Below are positions 1-11,256 of a DNA stretch of 37,292 bases, piece after piece. This stretch comes from Parachlorella kessleri (Eukaryota; Chlorophyta; Trebouxiophyceae; Chlorellales; Chlorellaceae). The stretch covers positions 1 to 37,292 of the forward strand of contig BBXU01001595.1 in the NCBI GenBank assembly GCA_001598975.1, in the 5' to 3' direction. A program made the position numbers and the translations under genes. Position 1 is the stretch's first letter, and every line of letters begins with the position of its first letter. The notes beneath the pieces are model-generated. The model saw nothing but the letters and a program-made list of their open reading frames with translations, did not search any database and was not told the origin of the DNA.

Positions 1-689
1 GGGGGGCATATGGGAACGCAATATCTGGCCAGAGGCTGAGCTGTTCGGTACGAGACCTCCTCTGTAGCATCATTCCATAAAGCAAGCGTGCTATGGGCCT
101 TGGAATGCAGTCACTTGTCACAGTGTACACTCTTGCCCAAGGCAGCGGGGTCGAGCCCAGCAGGCTTGGGCGACTGCCAGTATTAGCATGGGTGGCAGGT
201 AGTGCGAACAGGGAGTAGAGCTGGGCTGGTCTGGACTGGACGGAACTGACAGGGCTGGATGCAGAATGAGCCTGAGTCTTGCCTGAGTTCTGAGCCAGTG
301 GTTCTCTCCACAAGAATGTCCCAACCACAGCTCTTCAGCCAGTCCAGTTGGTTGAATCCGATATTTCAAGATCACTGTCCCTGGGCACATGTGGCGTTTT
401 TGCCGAGGCGAGCGGTATGAAATCAACCTTGTGTCAGCTCACAAAGGGGTCGAAAACCGCTCAAGTCCTAGTCAGACAGTGCCAACTGGAAGCACTGTAG
501 CCCGCCATTGCCAGGAGGAGCTGGATGCTTGCTGGGAGAGCCGAAACCGAGCTCCAACCCGGGTATTTGCTGAACAACTCGCGTTCTGTTCTGCTGATGT
601 GGTCCCCTTCCTGACAAGATAGCCTGGGCAATATCATTGTTACAGCAAGGAGCACAAATTCATAAGCAGGGTGGTGAAACTGCCGGCTA
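1..689. other. no gene recognised; 3' flank of NAC-alpha
   Basis: I see no coding sequence that I can assign here. Short open frames exist on both strands but match no family I recognise and have no consistent splice structure. The right part (about 640-689) is the likely 3' untranslated region of the minus-strand NAC-alpha gene. The window begins with a run of six G. Confidence 0.5.
640..644 (-). other. putative TGTAA polyadenylation signal of NAC-alpha
   Basis: The minus strand reads TGTAA about 46 bases past the NAC-alpha stop codon. TGTAA is the usual polyadenylation signal of chlorophyte algae. The pentamer is short, so support comes only from its position. Confidence 0.4.
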
Positions 690-2779
690 TCACATGGTGA
701 GTTCCCTGCACAGCACAGAGGTCAACGGAAGTCAGCAACACAGGCTAGCAGCCAAGAAAAAATCTTTATAAGACACCACATGGGATCAAACTGCAAGCAT
801 AGGTGCAGTGAGCGTTCAGCATGCAGCACCGTACTCACATGATTGCCGACACAATATCGCCATCTGCTGCCTTGAGCGCCCGCACTGCCTTGGCGCGTGT
901 CACGCCAGCCTGCACCCAGACACAACCATCAAAAAACTTAACATTATATCGACACAGAAAATTTCAAGCAAAACACTTCAGCAATGAGTTGCCAGTCCAA
1001 ATGAAGGCTTCTTATCAACGCCCCTTGCAAGGCAGGCTGGCACGGAGCCTTCTCGCATTGTCATGCCCACGCCATGCGCACGGAAAAAGCCATACCGACC
1101 CGAGAATTGCTTATCACCCGCTTGGTATCACCTCGCCTAGCCCACCTATCTAGCCAGCCTCCAGCACCCCAATCTCTCTACCCTGCTCCCCCGCTGCCCT
1201 ATGCCTGCCTGCTGCCCCCTAGAGGAGTACTCACAGCAGCCCACAGCCTTTGGTCAAATCTCAAAGCGTCCAGCCACGCAACCACTGCTGCCCTGCCCCC
1301 CCAAGCGCGCATCAGCTGTCACCTGCGTCATGACCAGCTCAATATCCTTGCCCTCCACGCCTGTCTCGTCAACCTCCTCGCCCTCGTCCTCCTCAGCTGC
1401 CTCAACAGCCTTGGCAGCACGTGGCTCCGCCAGGGGCTCGCCCATCCTGCGCCATGCATCACATCCCCCACACTGATAGGACTTCATGTGCACCTAACGT
1501 GATACCCCAACAGCTGCTAGGAAGCTTTAGCCTAACGGCAGCATCAGATAAACTCCATGCGCCGCATTCTCCACAGTATGGCCCTGCACCGCCGGACTTC
1601 CAGGGGGGCAAAAGCCCTCCTTCGCAACCCCTTGCTGTTTACGCTAGGCTGCTGACGGAAGCTCCTAGCAAGCCCGGACCAAGCTGCAAGCCGTTGCGCT
1701 GTCCCCGAGCTGGTATCTGTAATAGCTGGCAAGAGCTGATGACCTGCAACTGGCAAGAGCTGATGACCTGCAACTGGCAACGAGTCACCCGACTGCTTAA
1801 GGGAACACCGCCGCTCAGACACCAGGCACTCCCACACGAGCTGGTAATTTCTTCGACATTGCACTCCTCCGCCTGCTCTGCTGCTCTCGCTGCTCCTGCA
1901 ATTGCCTCCAGCCTGCCTGCGGACCTGAACTGCTCAGCCGCTGCGCCTGCTGCCTGTGCGCTAAGGTCCTCAATCTTGGCCTCGCCAAAGATGACGTAGG
2001 TGTCAGAAGAGGGGCTCTTGTACACATCAGGCTTGTTGATAACAAAAAGGATCTGCAGCACGGCACGGGTGCACTAACCTGGGTCGCAGCTAGGCGTGAC
2101 TTCCTGCCTAGGCACCAGGGCACCCCTGCCAGCCCCTCGGTTTCGAGCTGTCCCAGTGTTTTGCACTTCAGGTGCTGCATTTGTCCCCCCTACAGAAACT
2201 CAAGCGACCGATACTACCCTGCACCACAGACGTGGTTGACGACAGGCTGCCCCGGCTGTTGAACCCATGTTAAGCCTGCAGCAAGCTGTCTCTTAAGGAC
2301 CATAGAGCCCTTGCACCCACGTTCTTGCTCTTCTTGATCTGCACGCGCATTACGCCTGGCACAGGCTTCATGCCCAGCTTCTGCACAGCCTTCCTGCTCT
2401 TCTTCTCAGAGCGGCTCTGCTTGCCCCTGCGCTCGCCCTCCTCGCCTACAGAGCGCATAACCACATCGAGATAAGTGGCTTTGCCAAAGGTAGCACGAGC
2501 TGGGCGCCACACACGCTCACAAAGCCAGGCTCGTTGATCAATTAGTCCACCCCACCTTCCTCTCCCTCCTCGTCGTCACTGACATCGTCACTGACGTCAT
2601 CCTCGACGTCCTGCGGGTAGTACCAACAAGTTACTATCCAACGTACCACATGCCATGCTGCAGCCGGCAACAAGTCATCCCTCAAGGCGTACCTCCACCT
2701 GCTCAACCCTCTCAACCTCCTCAACTGCTGCCATTGTTTGCTGCTGCGAAGGGGTTGCGCCTTCAAAGAGGACCTGCAT
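690..2779 (-). CDS. NACA: nascent polypeptide-associated complex subunit alpha (NAC-alpha)
   Basis: Ribosome-associated cytosolic chaperone subunit that pairs with NAC-beta/BTF3 at the peptide exit site. Exons read on the minus strand: 2693-2779 (or start at the internal ATG at 2734), 2556-2610, 2321-2445, 1925-2052, 1323-1446, 839-909, 690-705. All phases agree and give 201 aa (186 aa from the second ATG). In order: an acidic N-terminus rich in D/E; the NAC domain with [18 protein letters not shown] joined to [14 protein letters not shown], and [12 protein letters not shown]; an acidic linker with EEVDETGVE; and the C-terminal UBA domain with [17 protein letters not shown] and [14 protein letters not shown]. 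Length and domain order are normal for the family. The intron 1447-1924 has an unusual GTCCGC donor and carries a short tandem repeat. Which of the two ATGs starts translation is not decided by the sequence; the family match is certain. Confidence 0.95.
1726..1780. repeat. 24-bp tandem duplication in a NAC-alpha intron
   Basis: A 24-base unit beginning CTGGCAAGAGCTGATGACCT occurs twice in direct succession (1726-1749, 1750-1773), followed by the first seven bases of a third copy. It lies wholly inside the intron between NAC-alpha exons 1925-2052 and 1323-1446. Confidence 0.9.
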
Positions 2780-3040
2780 GGAGCCTAGGCACCGCTAAGG
2801 TGGCTGGCCAGGGCGGGAGAACCCCCTTGGAGAAGAAAGCAGGGAAGCACGAAACTCTTGCTGAATTGCCTAGGCAGGCCATCGTCCTTGCAAGTGATGC
2901 TGCCTGTCTCGATGTCCTGCATACCTGGGTCGCATCTGGGGCTTGTGGTTGCAACATAGCGAGCTGGGTTGATCATGTGTTGATTATTCTACTCTCCTAA
3001 ATAAACAGAAAAAACCTGGTTGGGGCTAGGCTGTGTCACA
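2780..3040. promoter_or_regulatory. shared divergent promoter region, NAC-alpha / PRP40C-like
   Basis: Only about 260 bases separate the start codons of the minus-strand NAC-alpha gene and the plus-strand PRP40C-like gene, so both 5' untranslated regions and core promoters must lie here (or inside the other gene). No TATA box or named motif stands out. The role is inferred from layout only. Confidence 0.5.
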
Positions 3041-6000
3041 ATGGAGGAAGCCAAGGCGCATCAGTACTACCAGGAGATGAGGAACGCTGGGAGTGGGGCT
3101 GCCCAGTTCAAACAGGGCCTTGGTTTTGGCAACGCCAGGTATAATAAGTCCTTGCTTCCAGAGCACCACAGTGTGGGAGGCAATAGGGCCAGCCTGTGGG
3201 TCCCTGGGCCCTCCCTGCTTGGGAGTATCTGTTGCTAGCTCGGCCACCGCCTCGCTGGTGCGTAGCGTCCTGCTGCCGCATGCATTTGGCTGATCTAGCC
3301 AGGCAGCGGCTCCAGGGCGCCCACTGGCAAAGGCCAAGATGTGCCTTCGCTACCTGCAGGCCCCAGGCGCCGGCGCCAGCGCAGCCTCCGCATGCACCAC
3401 CAGGCCCAGCAACGGCGGCAGGAGGGGCAGCAGGAGGAGGAGGGGGTGTTGCTGTGTCTTCGCAGTCGCAGCCAGCACACCAGTCAGGCCTCAGCCCCCC
3501 GGGTATGCCTCCGAGGGGTCCCATGCCGGGGCACCCTTCACCGCCCTTCCTTCCAGGGCACCGGCCACCCCCCGGTGTGAGCCCCCGCCCTCCCCAACCA
3601 ATGCCCGGGATGCAGAGACCAGCGGGTGCCTACCCCCTTCACCATGGGATGATGCCGCGGGTATGGGCAGCTCCTGGCTTGCTGTTTTGGACGCAGCCAG
3701 TGGACTGTCTGGGTGCACCATGGGCGCTACTGCTTGTTGAGCTGACTTGGCTTGCCGTGACGTAGGAGTGTTGTTTCCCCGCCACCAGGCAACTGTCATG
3801 CAGGAGTGTGCGTGTTAGGTGCGGTTGAGGCTAATTCCCAGGCCTAATCCCCTGCAGGGACCCTTCCCTCCTCACATGGGGCGGCCACCCTACCCCATGC
3901 CTCACCCACCCTATATGCAAGGCCCTCCCGCGCCACCCGGTTACCGGCCCGCACCCGGCCCCGCCGGTTTCTTTGGCCGCCCCCCACCCTACGCCCCACC
4001 AGGCGCGCCATACGCCCGCCCTCCCTACCCATACCCCTCGCCACCGCAGCCGCAGCCACTCCCGCCACGCCCCTTCCCGCCCCCACACCACCTCGCACAG
4101 CCCGCAGGCCAGGCGCTGCCCGCACGGCCAGCGCCGCCGCAGCAGCCACAGCAGCAGCAGGCAGCGGGTGAGGTTGGCGTTGGGGCTGGGCAGGCAGGGC
4201 CGTCGCCGGGCGCCGCTGGGACTGCTAGGCCCATGGGGGAACCCCAGCATCCGCAGCAGCAGCAGCAGTCACGAGCTGCACAAGAGGAGGAGCGACGGCA
4301 GAAGGAGGAGGAGCAGCAGCGCAGAGAGGAGAAAGAGAAGCGTGAGAAGGCGGCGGCGGAGGCCTGGTCGGCCTATAAGTCCGACAGCGGGGCTGTGTAC
4401 TACTACAACACAGTGACTGGGGAATCCTCGTGGGAGAAGCCTGACGGCTTTATCGGTGATGCGGACAAGGCCAGCTCAAATCCCGTCCCTGTCTCCTCGG
4501 GTAAGCGGGGCACCAGGCATGCAGGCAGGGACCTCAGTTGGCGGCCAGTCTCCGGACAGGCAGCGCGCCTGGGTGCGAGATGGTGGTGGGAGGTGGCGGT
4601 GCTGCAGGGCATGTTGTGAATGAGGCCCAATGCATGGAGGCGAGATGGGAGCACGTCAAGTGTGGCTGGTTCAAGGTCTTGCCCTGGGAGGTGTCACTAC
4701 CGCTGTATACACACTGATTTTTTCAGGCTGGAAATGCAAGCCAAGGTGGCAGGTGCCAAGTTGTGACACATAGGTGATCCAGGGCGTACCAGGGTTTCCC
4801 AGGTGCTACCAGGGGAACGGCTTGCATGCACCGGGGCACTGGAAGGAGCGGTGCTTGCCTGTGTGTGGGTGCAGAGAAGGTGAAGGGGACCGAGTGGCTG
4901 GAGGTGGTGTGTGACGACGGCAAAAAGTACTACTATCACAGCAAGAGCGGGGAGACGTCCTGGCAGGTGCCGCCGGAGGTGGAGGCCAAGCTCAAGGTCA
5001 AGGTGCGGCACAGCGCAGCGGGCCTCGGTAGGCCCGGCCAGGGCTGGACCCTGGCTTGTGGTGGAGAGGGGCTGTGAGAGAGGCCCTGCATCAAAGGCGC
5101 TTTACTGATGTTATGTATTGATCGGGGTGTCATCTCTTTTTTTCATTCTATTGCGCTCGTCCCAGCTCCAATGGGCACCAGACCTGGCACTGAAAGGGCA
5201 TGGGTGGCAGCCTTGTCGCGCAACAGCACAGGCAGTAGCAATGACCCAGTCCCTGCAACAATTCTATTTGTCCCGCATGGCGGAGGCTCTGACAGACAGC
5301 TGTGCGCTCCCTGGCCGGGGGGTTGTGCAAGTGCAGCTGGACCCTGCCAAGGCGGCGATGCTGGAGAGGCTGAAGGGAACAGGAGCCGTCCTTGCTCCCG
5401 AGTATGAGGGTGGGTGGGTGCTGTGGCAGGCACGCTGGGGATCGCATGAAGCTCTCCAGCCTGCTGGGCCTCTCTGCGCAGGGCGGCCTGATTCTGTTGA
5501 ATGAGTATGGTAATTCCTGTAAATCTCCGAAGATGTGGTTTGCACCAGCCGTACTTAGCACACCGCTAGGGTCAGCCGGCCTCAGCTAGTTAGCATGATC
5601 ATTACTCCACCCAAGAGTCCGATGTTGGCCTGTTAAACTGGGCACATAGTATGTGCTCCCTGCCTGGCCAGATCCTGCCCTCTATGCTTGCTGTTGCGCA
5701 GCACTCGCCGCAGAGCAGGCGGAGGGCGCCCCGGACGATGTGAGCTTCACAGAGGACGAGCTGGGTGTGGCGGCAGCAGGAGCAGGAGGAGAAGCAGCGG
5801 GCCCAGCGGCAGCGCACCCAGCAGCTCCCCCAGCAGCAGGCCCAGCAGCAGCGGCGGCACCACTACACCTGCCCCACGCCGGCACAGCCCGCCCGCCACC
5901 CGCAGCCTTTGGCCACCGCCCTCTCGCCGCCGCCGTCGGCCGCACCCAGGGGCCGCCCGGTGCTGCGGCGGCGCCCCCGCGGCAGCCACAGTTCCACCCC

Positions 6001-9000
6001 AAGTGAGTGCGTGGGGCACCCAGCAGGCAAGGTGCGCAGGCTCGGCTTGGCTCCGGCGAGCACCCTGCCAACTGCATGCTCCAGGCAGGTGTGCTGCCGC
6101 CAAGCAAGTCAGGGTGTGAGCGGAACCCCCGGGAACGTGTCGTAGAGGAGGATCACTTAGCTGGGAGCTGCAGCCGCAAGATTGCGAGCAGCGCCTGAAG
6201 CTCAGCCACCTATGCCAGTCTGTGCAGGCCTGTGCCGAACTCCGGATATATTGGCGCATTTGGTTGCCAAGCCCAGGCAGCAGCAGCAGCAGCAGCAGGT
6301 CTTCATGCGCCCTCTTGGCTGGTCTCTCCCGCAGGTTTGGCATGCTGCCCGCTGTGCCGCCGCCGCTGCGGCCCAAGGGCACCGGCTTTGGCCCCGACGG
6401 CTTCTGGCCGCGAGAGGAGGCGGTTGAGGCGTTCAGGGAGCTGCTGGCCGACAAGGCCATTCACGCTTTCTCGCGCTGGGAGCGGGAGCTGCCCAAGCTG
6501 CAAAGCGACCCGCGCTTCAAGGTGGGGGCCGGCTTCTAGGGTGGTGAGGCGCCATCTCGCGATGAATTAGGGTTTAGGGTTATGTAGGGACACCCGCAAA
6601 CCCCGTGGTGAGGTGCCTAGCTTGACGGGCGGCTGGCCCCCATCATGGGAGAGTGGCTGGGGAGGCTTCATGGGGTAGGCAGTCGGATGCCGCCGGGCTG
6701 CCAGTGCCAGCGGAACCTTAGTGCTGCATGGTTTGGTTGACTGGTGGTGCTGGGGACCCTAACCAGCCAACTTCTATTTCAATCTGTGTTGATGACACCC
6801 GGCGCGCTTGTAGCCCCTCCCCTGCCGCCATGCAAGGCAAGCAAGAATGGAGGACACGTAATATATGGGGTTGCTTTGCTCAAGGAGCTTTTGGCCTCCC
6901 CCAAACCCGCGGGCTGCCACGCCACTCCATTTCCGCACTGCTGGCTATGTGCAGTACGTCCCGGCCAGCGAGCGCCGGCAGGTGTTTGAGGACTTCTGCA
7001 AGGACGTGGCAGCCAAGCGCAGCAAGGCCGGCGGCAGCGGGGCCCATCCCTCGGGTGCAAAAGGCTTGGCAGCAGGCGCAGCAGCAGGGGACAATGGGCA
7101 GGCTGAGGTGGACGGCAGTGAAGACCAATCCCCTGAGGAGGCCTTTGAGGGCCTTCTTGATGAGATCCAAGAAGCCTGCACAGCTGCTGGTGTGTCGGGG
7201 GTGGCGGCGAATGGCAGCAGCGGCGGCGAGGCTGCGGCTAACGGTGCAGGCGAGGGGAAGGATAGTGGCGGCGGCGCTGGCGAAGGACGCGATGAGCCAC
7301 CAGAGGGTGCGGGGTTGCTGGTGCGGTGGAGTGACCGGCTTAGCTTAGAAGAGCTGGAATCCTTCTGGGGTTCTGACCCGCGCTGGCGGCGGTGCCCTCC
7401 GGAGGCGCGGCAGCGGCTGTTTGGCGCGCGCATGGAGCGGCTGCGGCAGGAGAAGCAGCAGCGGAGAGAGGCGGGCTACAGGTGGGGTGGGGAGTACTTC
7501 AGAGCATCAACAAGGTCTCCGACCAAGAGTTGCAGTGGTTCTTTTAGGAGGTGCAGGTGACCCTGCCGTGTTGCCTCGCGCGGGTCTTTCTGCAGCAGGT
7601 CACCCCTTGTTGGCGCTACAAACTGGTTTTTGGGCCAGGCGGTTGATAGGGGACTCACAGCCTTTTAGGCTCACTTTCACGTGGTGGGTCTCTTAATCTC
7701 TCGTCTGGTCAGGGCATATACTGTAGCCAGCCAGCCAGTCAGCCAATGACCCTGCTGCGCTCATCGCTGAAGCGTAAGGCGGTGGCTGTTGCTGCTGCAT
7801 TCCAGGGCCCTGCTGAAGGAGCACGGAGTGGGCTCCACCTCCCGTTGGTCCAAGACCAAGGAGGCGCTCGGCAAGGACCCCCGCTACAAGGCGGTGCCTC
7901 GTGACCAACGGGAGCAGCTCTTCCGGGCGTATGCCGCCGAGCTGCAGGTGGGCTTAGCACATAGACACGTGGCAGGCACGCTTTTGCAGTGCCCTCAAGG
8001 CGGTGGTGCACTCCTGCTGGGCGGCACGGCTTTATTTAGCACCGGCATGTTGTGTGATTGTGACATGTAGTGTGATGCCTTAAGGGCAGCATGGGGACGA
8101 GCCTGCAGTCAGGCTAGCGTCCTGGTAGGCACCACACACCTTCTGCCCACCAGGCGGGATGGTGCCAAGCCTAGGTTGCTTCCAGCGACAAGTCATGGAC
8201 TGGAGCAGCAGTGGGGGCGCATGGCGTATATGTCCAGGAGTGCCCCTGTCAAGGGGGTCGTTGTGGGGAGGGGTTCAGGCTGCCGAGGAGGCGGAGCGAC
8301 GGCGGCAGGAGCAGGTGAATGAGCGGGAGAGGGAGGCGCAGCGCAAGCTGGAGGCAGAGAGGCGCGCGGCGGAGCAGCGGCAGAGAGCGGTGAGCGCGGT
8401 AGAGGTTGCCGTGCCGTGGATTTGCCGAGTTGAGCAGGCCGGAGCGGTCCCCGGTGGCGCGTGGCTTGGAGCATGAGCAGGGGCCCAGGTTTCTTCGCGG
8501 GCCGTTAGAGTGGCTGTAGGTTGGTCTGGTGAGGCGACCGTGGAGCTGCCAGGGGCAGTTGGAAGGGCCCGGCAAAGCCGTGTTCGAATCCGTGTTTAGG
8601 GTTTAGGGGGGTTTTGGCGTCCGCTGCCCGCATGTTTGTGCACTGCTTAACATGTCGGCTGTGCTCCTTCCGTTCCTGGCAGCACTGCCACAGCCCATCC
8701 AGCATAGCAGCATAGCGGGGTCGTGCAGATCAGGCCCAGCAGGCCAGCCCTGCCCCGTTGGGTGCAGGCAGCCCACACTGACGCGGTGGCCAACTACAAG
8801 GCGCTGCTGACAGAGGTGGTGCGTGACTGTGATGTGAGCTGGCGGGAGATGCAGCCCAAGCTGGCCAAGGACCCGCAGGTGGGTGGGTGGGCGGTGGGGT
8901 GGGGTAGGGGAGAGAGGGGGGAGGGGGCGGGTGCTGGGAGGAGGGGAGCCCAGGGGCTGGGCATGGACCCCTCCAGCTGGTGTGCCTGTGGTGGCGGCAC

Positions 9001-10640
9001 GCTGTGACATAGGAAGTTCATGTGGCTTGCTGCGTTGCAAGCCAGGCTAGTGCCACCACTCTGTCTTGAGGCTGCAGTCATGAGACGAACCAGCCTCCCA
9101 CCTTGGGCTCGGCTACTGCACGCCCTCCCACCGCAACATTCTGATCGACATGTAGACCCGGATGTCTGTGTGCGCCCCGCCCTGATTCCCTGCGGGAGCC
9201 GGCAAGCCGAGCAGGGGTCCCGATGCAGTGAGTATCGCCATACAATGCCATGCTGTGCTGTGCTGGGTTGTGCAGGGCCGCGCCACCAATGCTGCCCTTG
9301 AGCGCGGCGAGGCGGAGCGGCTGTTCCGCGACCACGTCCAGGATCTGCAGGAAGCCGCTAATGAGGCATACCTGGATCTGCTGGATGCCGTGATGCTGGT
9401 GAGAGAAGGTATAGCTGTTGGTGGTGGAGGGAGGGAGGTGGTGTGGGCTGCGGGTGGGGTCAAGGTGTGGGTTGAGAGCCATTGCACCTACCTGTGTGAG
9501 TGCTGGCAACTGCTGGCTGGGCTGCCGGCTCGTCCTGGCAAAGGGACTCAAGCGGCAACTAGTCTATGCTATGCCAGCGTGAGGCTGCCGAGCTAGTTGT
9601 ACTTTGGTGTAGGATTTGGCTCCTAGGCACGATGACGTGTGTGACTGGCCGGCCAGGTGGTGTGTCGTCGAGAGTGTGTGAAGCCGCTTGGCTAGTGAGG
9701 CGGCCTTTGTAAGGTGTAAGGGTCTGTGCTATGCTGCTAAGCTGGCGCGGGCTGTGTGGTTAGCGTCGGCAGCTGGCCGCACTGGGTAGCACCCAGTGCT
9801 GAGGCTGTTACTAGGGTGCACTGTCACTATCATATTTGGTACTGATCGCCGCTGCTGTGCCAACCTCTTGCAGCCGCTGCTGCCCACCAGTGAGGAGCAG
9901 GCCAGCAGCGGACTGCCGCTGCCCCTGCTGCGCTTCAAGGAGGCAGTGAGGGCACTGGACCCCGACCCACGCTTCCACCGGCTGCCGGAAGACCTCAGGT
10001 GAGGCGGGGCGGGTGGTCGACAGGTGGGCGTTCCGCGCAATCGATGGGAAGGGGCTTACCGCTTGAGAGGTTGTGCCTTGCCCTGGCGAAGCAGTGGGTG
10101 GGGCGGTTTTGGCGGATGGGCTACGAGCGTTGGGCACGGCGTTGTGCTCCCGGGATTAGCGGGGCATTGACAACAGGGGTGTTTCCCGGGCAAGCCACAC
10201 TTAATTATTGTTGCTGGCAGCATGCTAGGGTTTTCCCTTTGCTCATAGTGCCAGGTGGCGTTAGTGGTGGCAAGTGCAGCCTAGAAGTGAAGAGCTGGGG
10301 AGGTCCAGGGTTGTATTCGGGGATGGCACTGGAGCTCTCCCAAGCGCTGAGCTGTCACTGTTTGTGTAGGGAGGTTCGGTGGCGGCGGTACGTTGACGAC
10401 ATAGTCTACAACCGGGACAACCCCAAGGCGCGGCAGCGCACCCAGCGGCGCCAGCCCCGCCGGGAGGGCGGCGCAGCCTTGCTGGGGGCCCGGGGGCCCG
10501 AGGAGGCAGGCGGCGGCGGCGGGGCGGGCGCCCTTCACTCTAGCAGGCGCCCCCGCGAGGACGAGGGAGGAGGGGGAATGGACAAGGCGTATGCGAGGGA
10601 GTATCTCCAGGCAGACAGGAAGCGAGCCAAGCGGGAGTGA
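3041..10640 (+). CDS. PRP40C: WW/FF-domain protein, TCERG1 (CA150)/PRP40C-like splicing and transcription elongation factor
   Basis: Nuclear adaptor expected to bind proline-rich partners through WW domains and the RNA polymerase II CTD or splicing factors through FF domains. Exons: 3041-3138, 3360-3660, 3858-4500, 4875-5002, about 5232-5409, 5702-6002, 6335-6521, 6955-7481, 7806-7947, 8279-8389, 8768-8878, 9276-9398, 9874-9998, 10370-10640; about 1,080 aa. In order: a short N-terminal peptide (aa 1-33), a long Pro/Gly/Gln-rich region, a charged E/K/Q coiled stretch, WW1 (about 299-330, AWSAYKSDSGAVYYYN to WEKP), WW2 (about 350-385, TEWLEVVCDDGKKYYYH to WQVP), an Ala/Pro-rich linker, then about five FF domains (FSRWERELPKLQSDPRFK; RWSDRLSLEELESFWGSDPR; STSRWSKTKEALGKDPRY; VSWREMQPKLAKDPQ; LRFKEAVRALDPDPRF) and a basic tail. 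All joins keep phase. The start of the fifth exon is uncertain: acceptors at 5211 and 5232 both fit. The FF spacing and WREL-type motifs fit plant PRP40C and TCERG1 better than PRP40A/B; that subtype call is from recall. Confidence 0.88.
6278..6298 (+). repeat. (CAG)7 microsatellite before a splice acceptor
   Basis: Seven uninterrupted CAG units lie in the intron 6003-6334 of the PRP40C-like gene, about 35 bases before the used acceptor at 6334. Each unit ends in AG, so the run offers several competing acceptor dinucleotides. Confidence 0.9.
6567..6582 (+). repeat. interstitial telomere-type repeat, (TTTAGGG)-like
   Basis: TTAGGGTTTAGGGTTA, just over two units of the plant/Chlorella telomere heptamer, lies in the intron 6522-6954 of the PRP40C-like gene. 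Confidence 0.8.
8595..8608 (+). repeat. interstitial telomere-type repeat, (TTTAGGG)2
   Basis: Two exact copies of TTTAGGG in tandem, followed by a G run, inside the intron 8390-8767 of the same PRP40C-like gene. Confidence 0.85.
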
Positions 10641-11256
10641 GAGGCGGAGCCCCGGGCCGCAGCAGAGGCTGGCAGCTTGTGCTTGGGTGGCAGTGAGTGA
10701 CTCAAACTGTTACCTGGGAATACAGCTGCACTCATCGGTGCTTTGTAATGCAGCCTACAGCTGTAAGCTGTTACCTATCCGAGATGTGCCGCCACACGGT
10801 GAGCAGCGGGGCAGCAGGCCGTGCAATCTTCAATGTACAAAGGGCTTCAATGCGGGCGACATTACATTTGGCTCTTAAGCCGTGATTGCAGCCCTCCGTG
10901 CTGGATACAAGCAACTTCAGGTGTAGGAAGCTGGCCACCCTGGTTATGTAACCCATGTGCAGAAGAATGCAGCCACCCAAGCACAGCAGCATTGCTCAGA
11001 CAAGCCAGGTGGAGTCAGAAAGTGCGCCATTGTCACTTGCCCAATATCCAAGCCGGCTGGCCGCGAAATAGAAAGGGAATATATATATAGATCAAGAGAG
11101 TTGCAGTGCAGCAGACTCATGACACGGTAGTGCCATGTCCTATATTGGTCTGCGATGAAGAAAAAAAAAGAATGACAGGTTCTGGTGCTGCAGTCTCAGG
11201 GGAACAGATCCTCCTACCCAGCATTGCCAGACGACAGGGTGAGCCTTGCTGAGCTT
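10641..11256. other. convergent 3' region between PRP40C-like gene and ZIP-A
   Basis: This holds the 3' untranslated regions of two genes that face each other. TGTAA on the plus strand at 10744-10748 and 10762-10766 would end the PRP40C-like transcript. TGTAA on the minus strand at 10862-10866 is the only such signal seen for ZIP-A, implying a 3' UTR near 390 bases or a different signal. The two transcripts would overlap little if at all. No coding sequence is recognised. Confidence 0.5.
10744..10748 (+). other. putative TGTAA polyadenylation signal of PRP40C-like gene
   Basis: TGTAA about 104 bases after the stop codon, with a second copy 18 bases on (10762-10766). Known chlorophyte signal; support is positional. 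Confidence 0.4.

Noticed and set aside
3831..4250. Long minus-strand frames rich in Arg/Gly/Trp
   Set aside because: They lie opposite the proline-rich exon 3858-4500, which leads in frame into a clear WW domain.
5747..6460. A 237-codon minus-strand frame, Ala/Gly/Leu-rich
   Set aside because: It is the shadow of the GC-rich plus-strand PRP40C-like exons; the plus-strand frame joins in phase to FF domains, while this one has no family resemblance.
8578..8592. TTCGAATCC resembling a tRNA T-loop
   Set aside because: The flanking bases do not form a T-arm stem and no acceptor or anticodon arm is found at the right distance; it lies inside a PRP40C intron.
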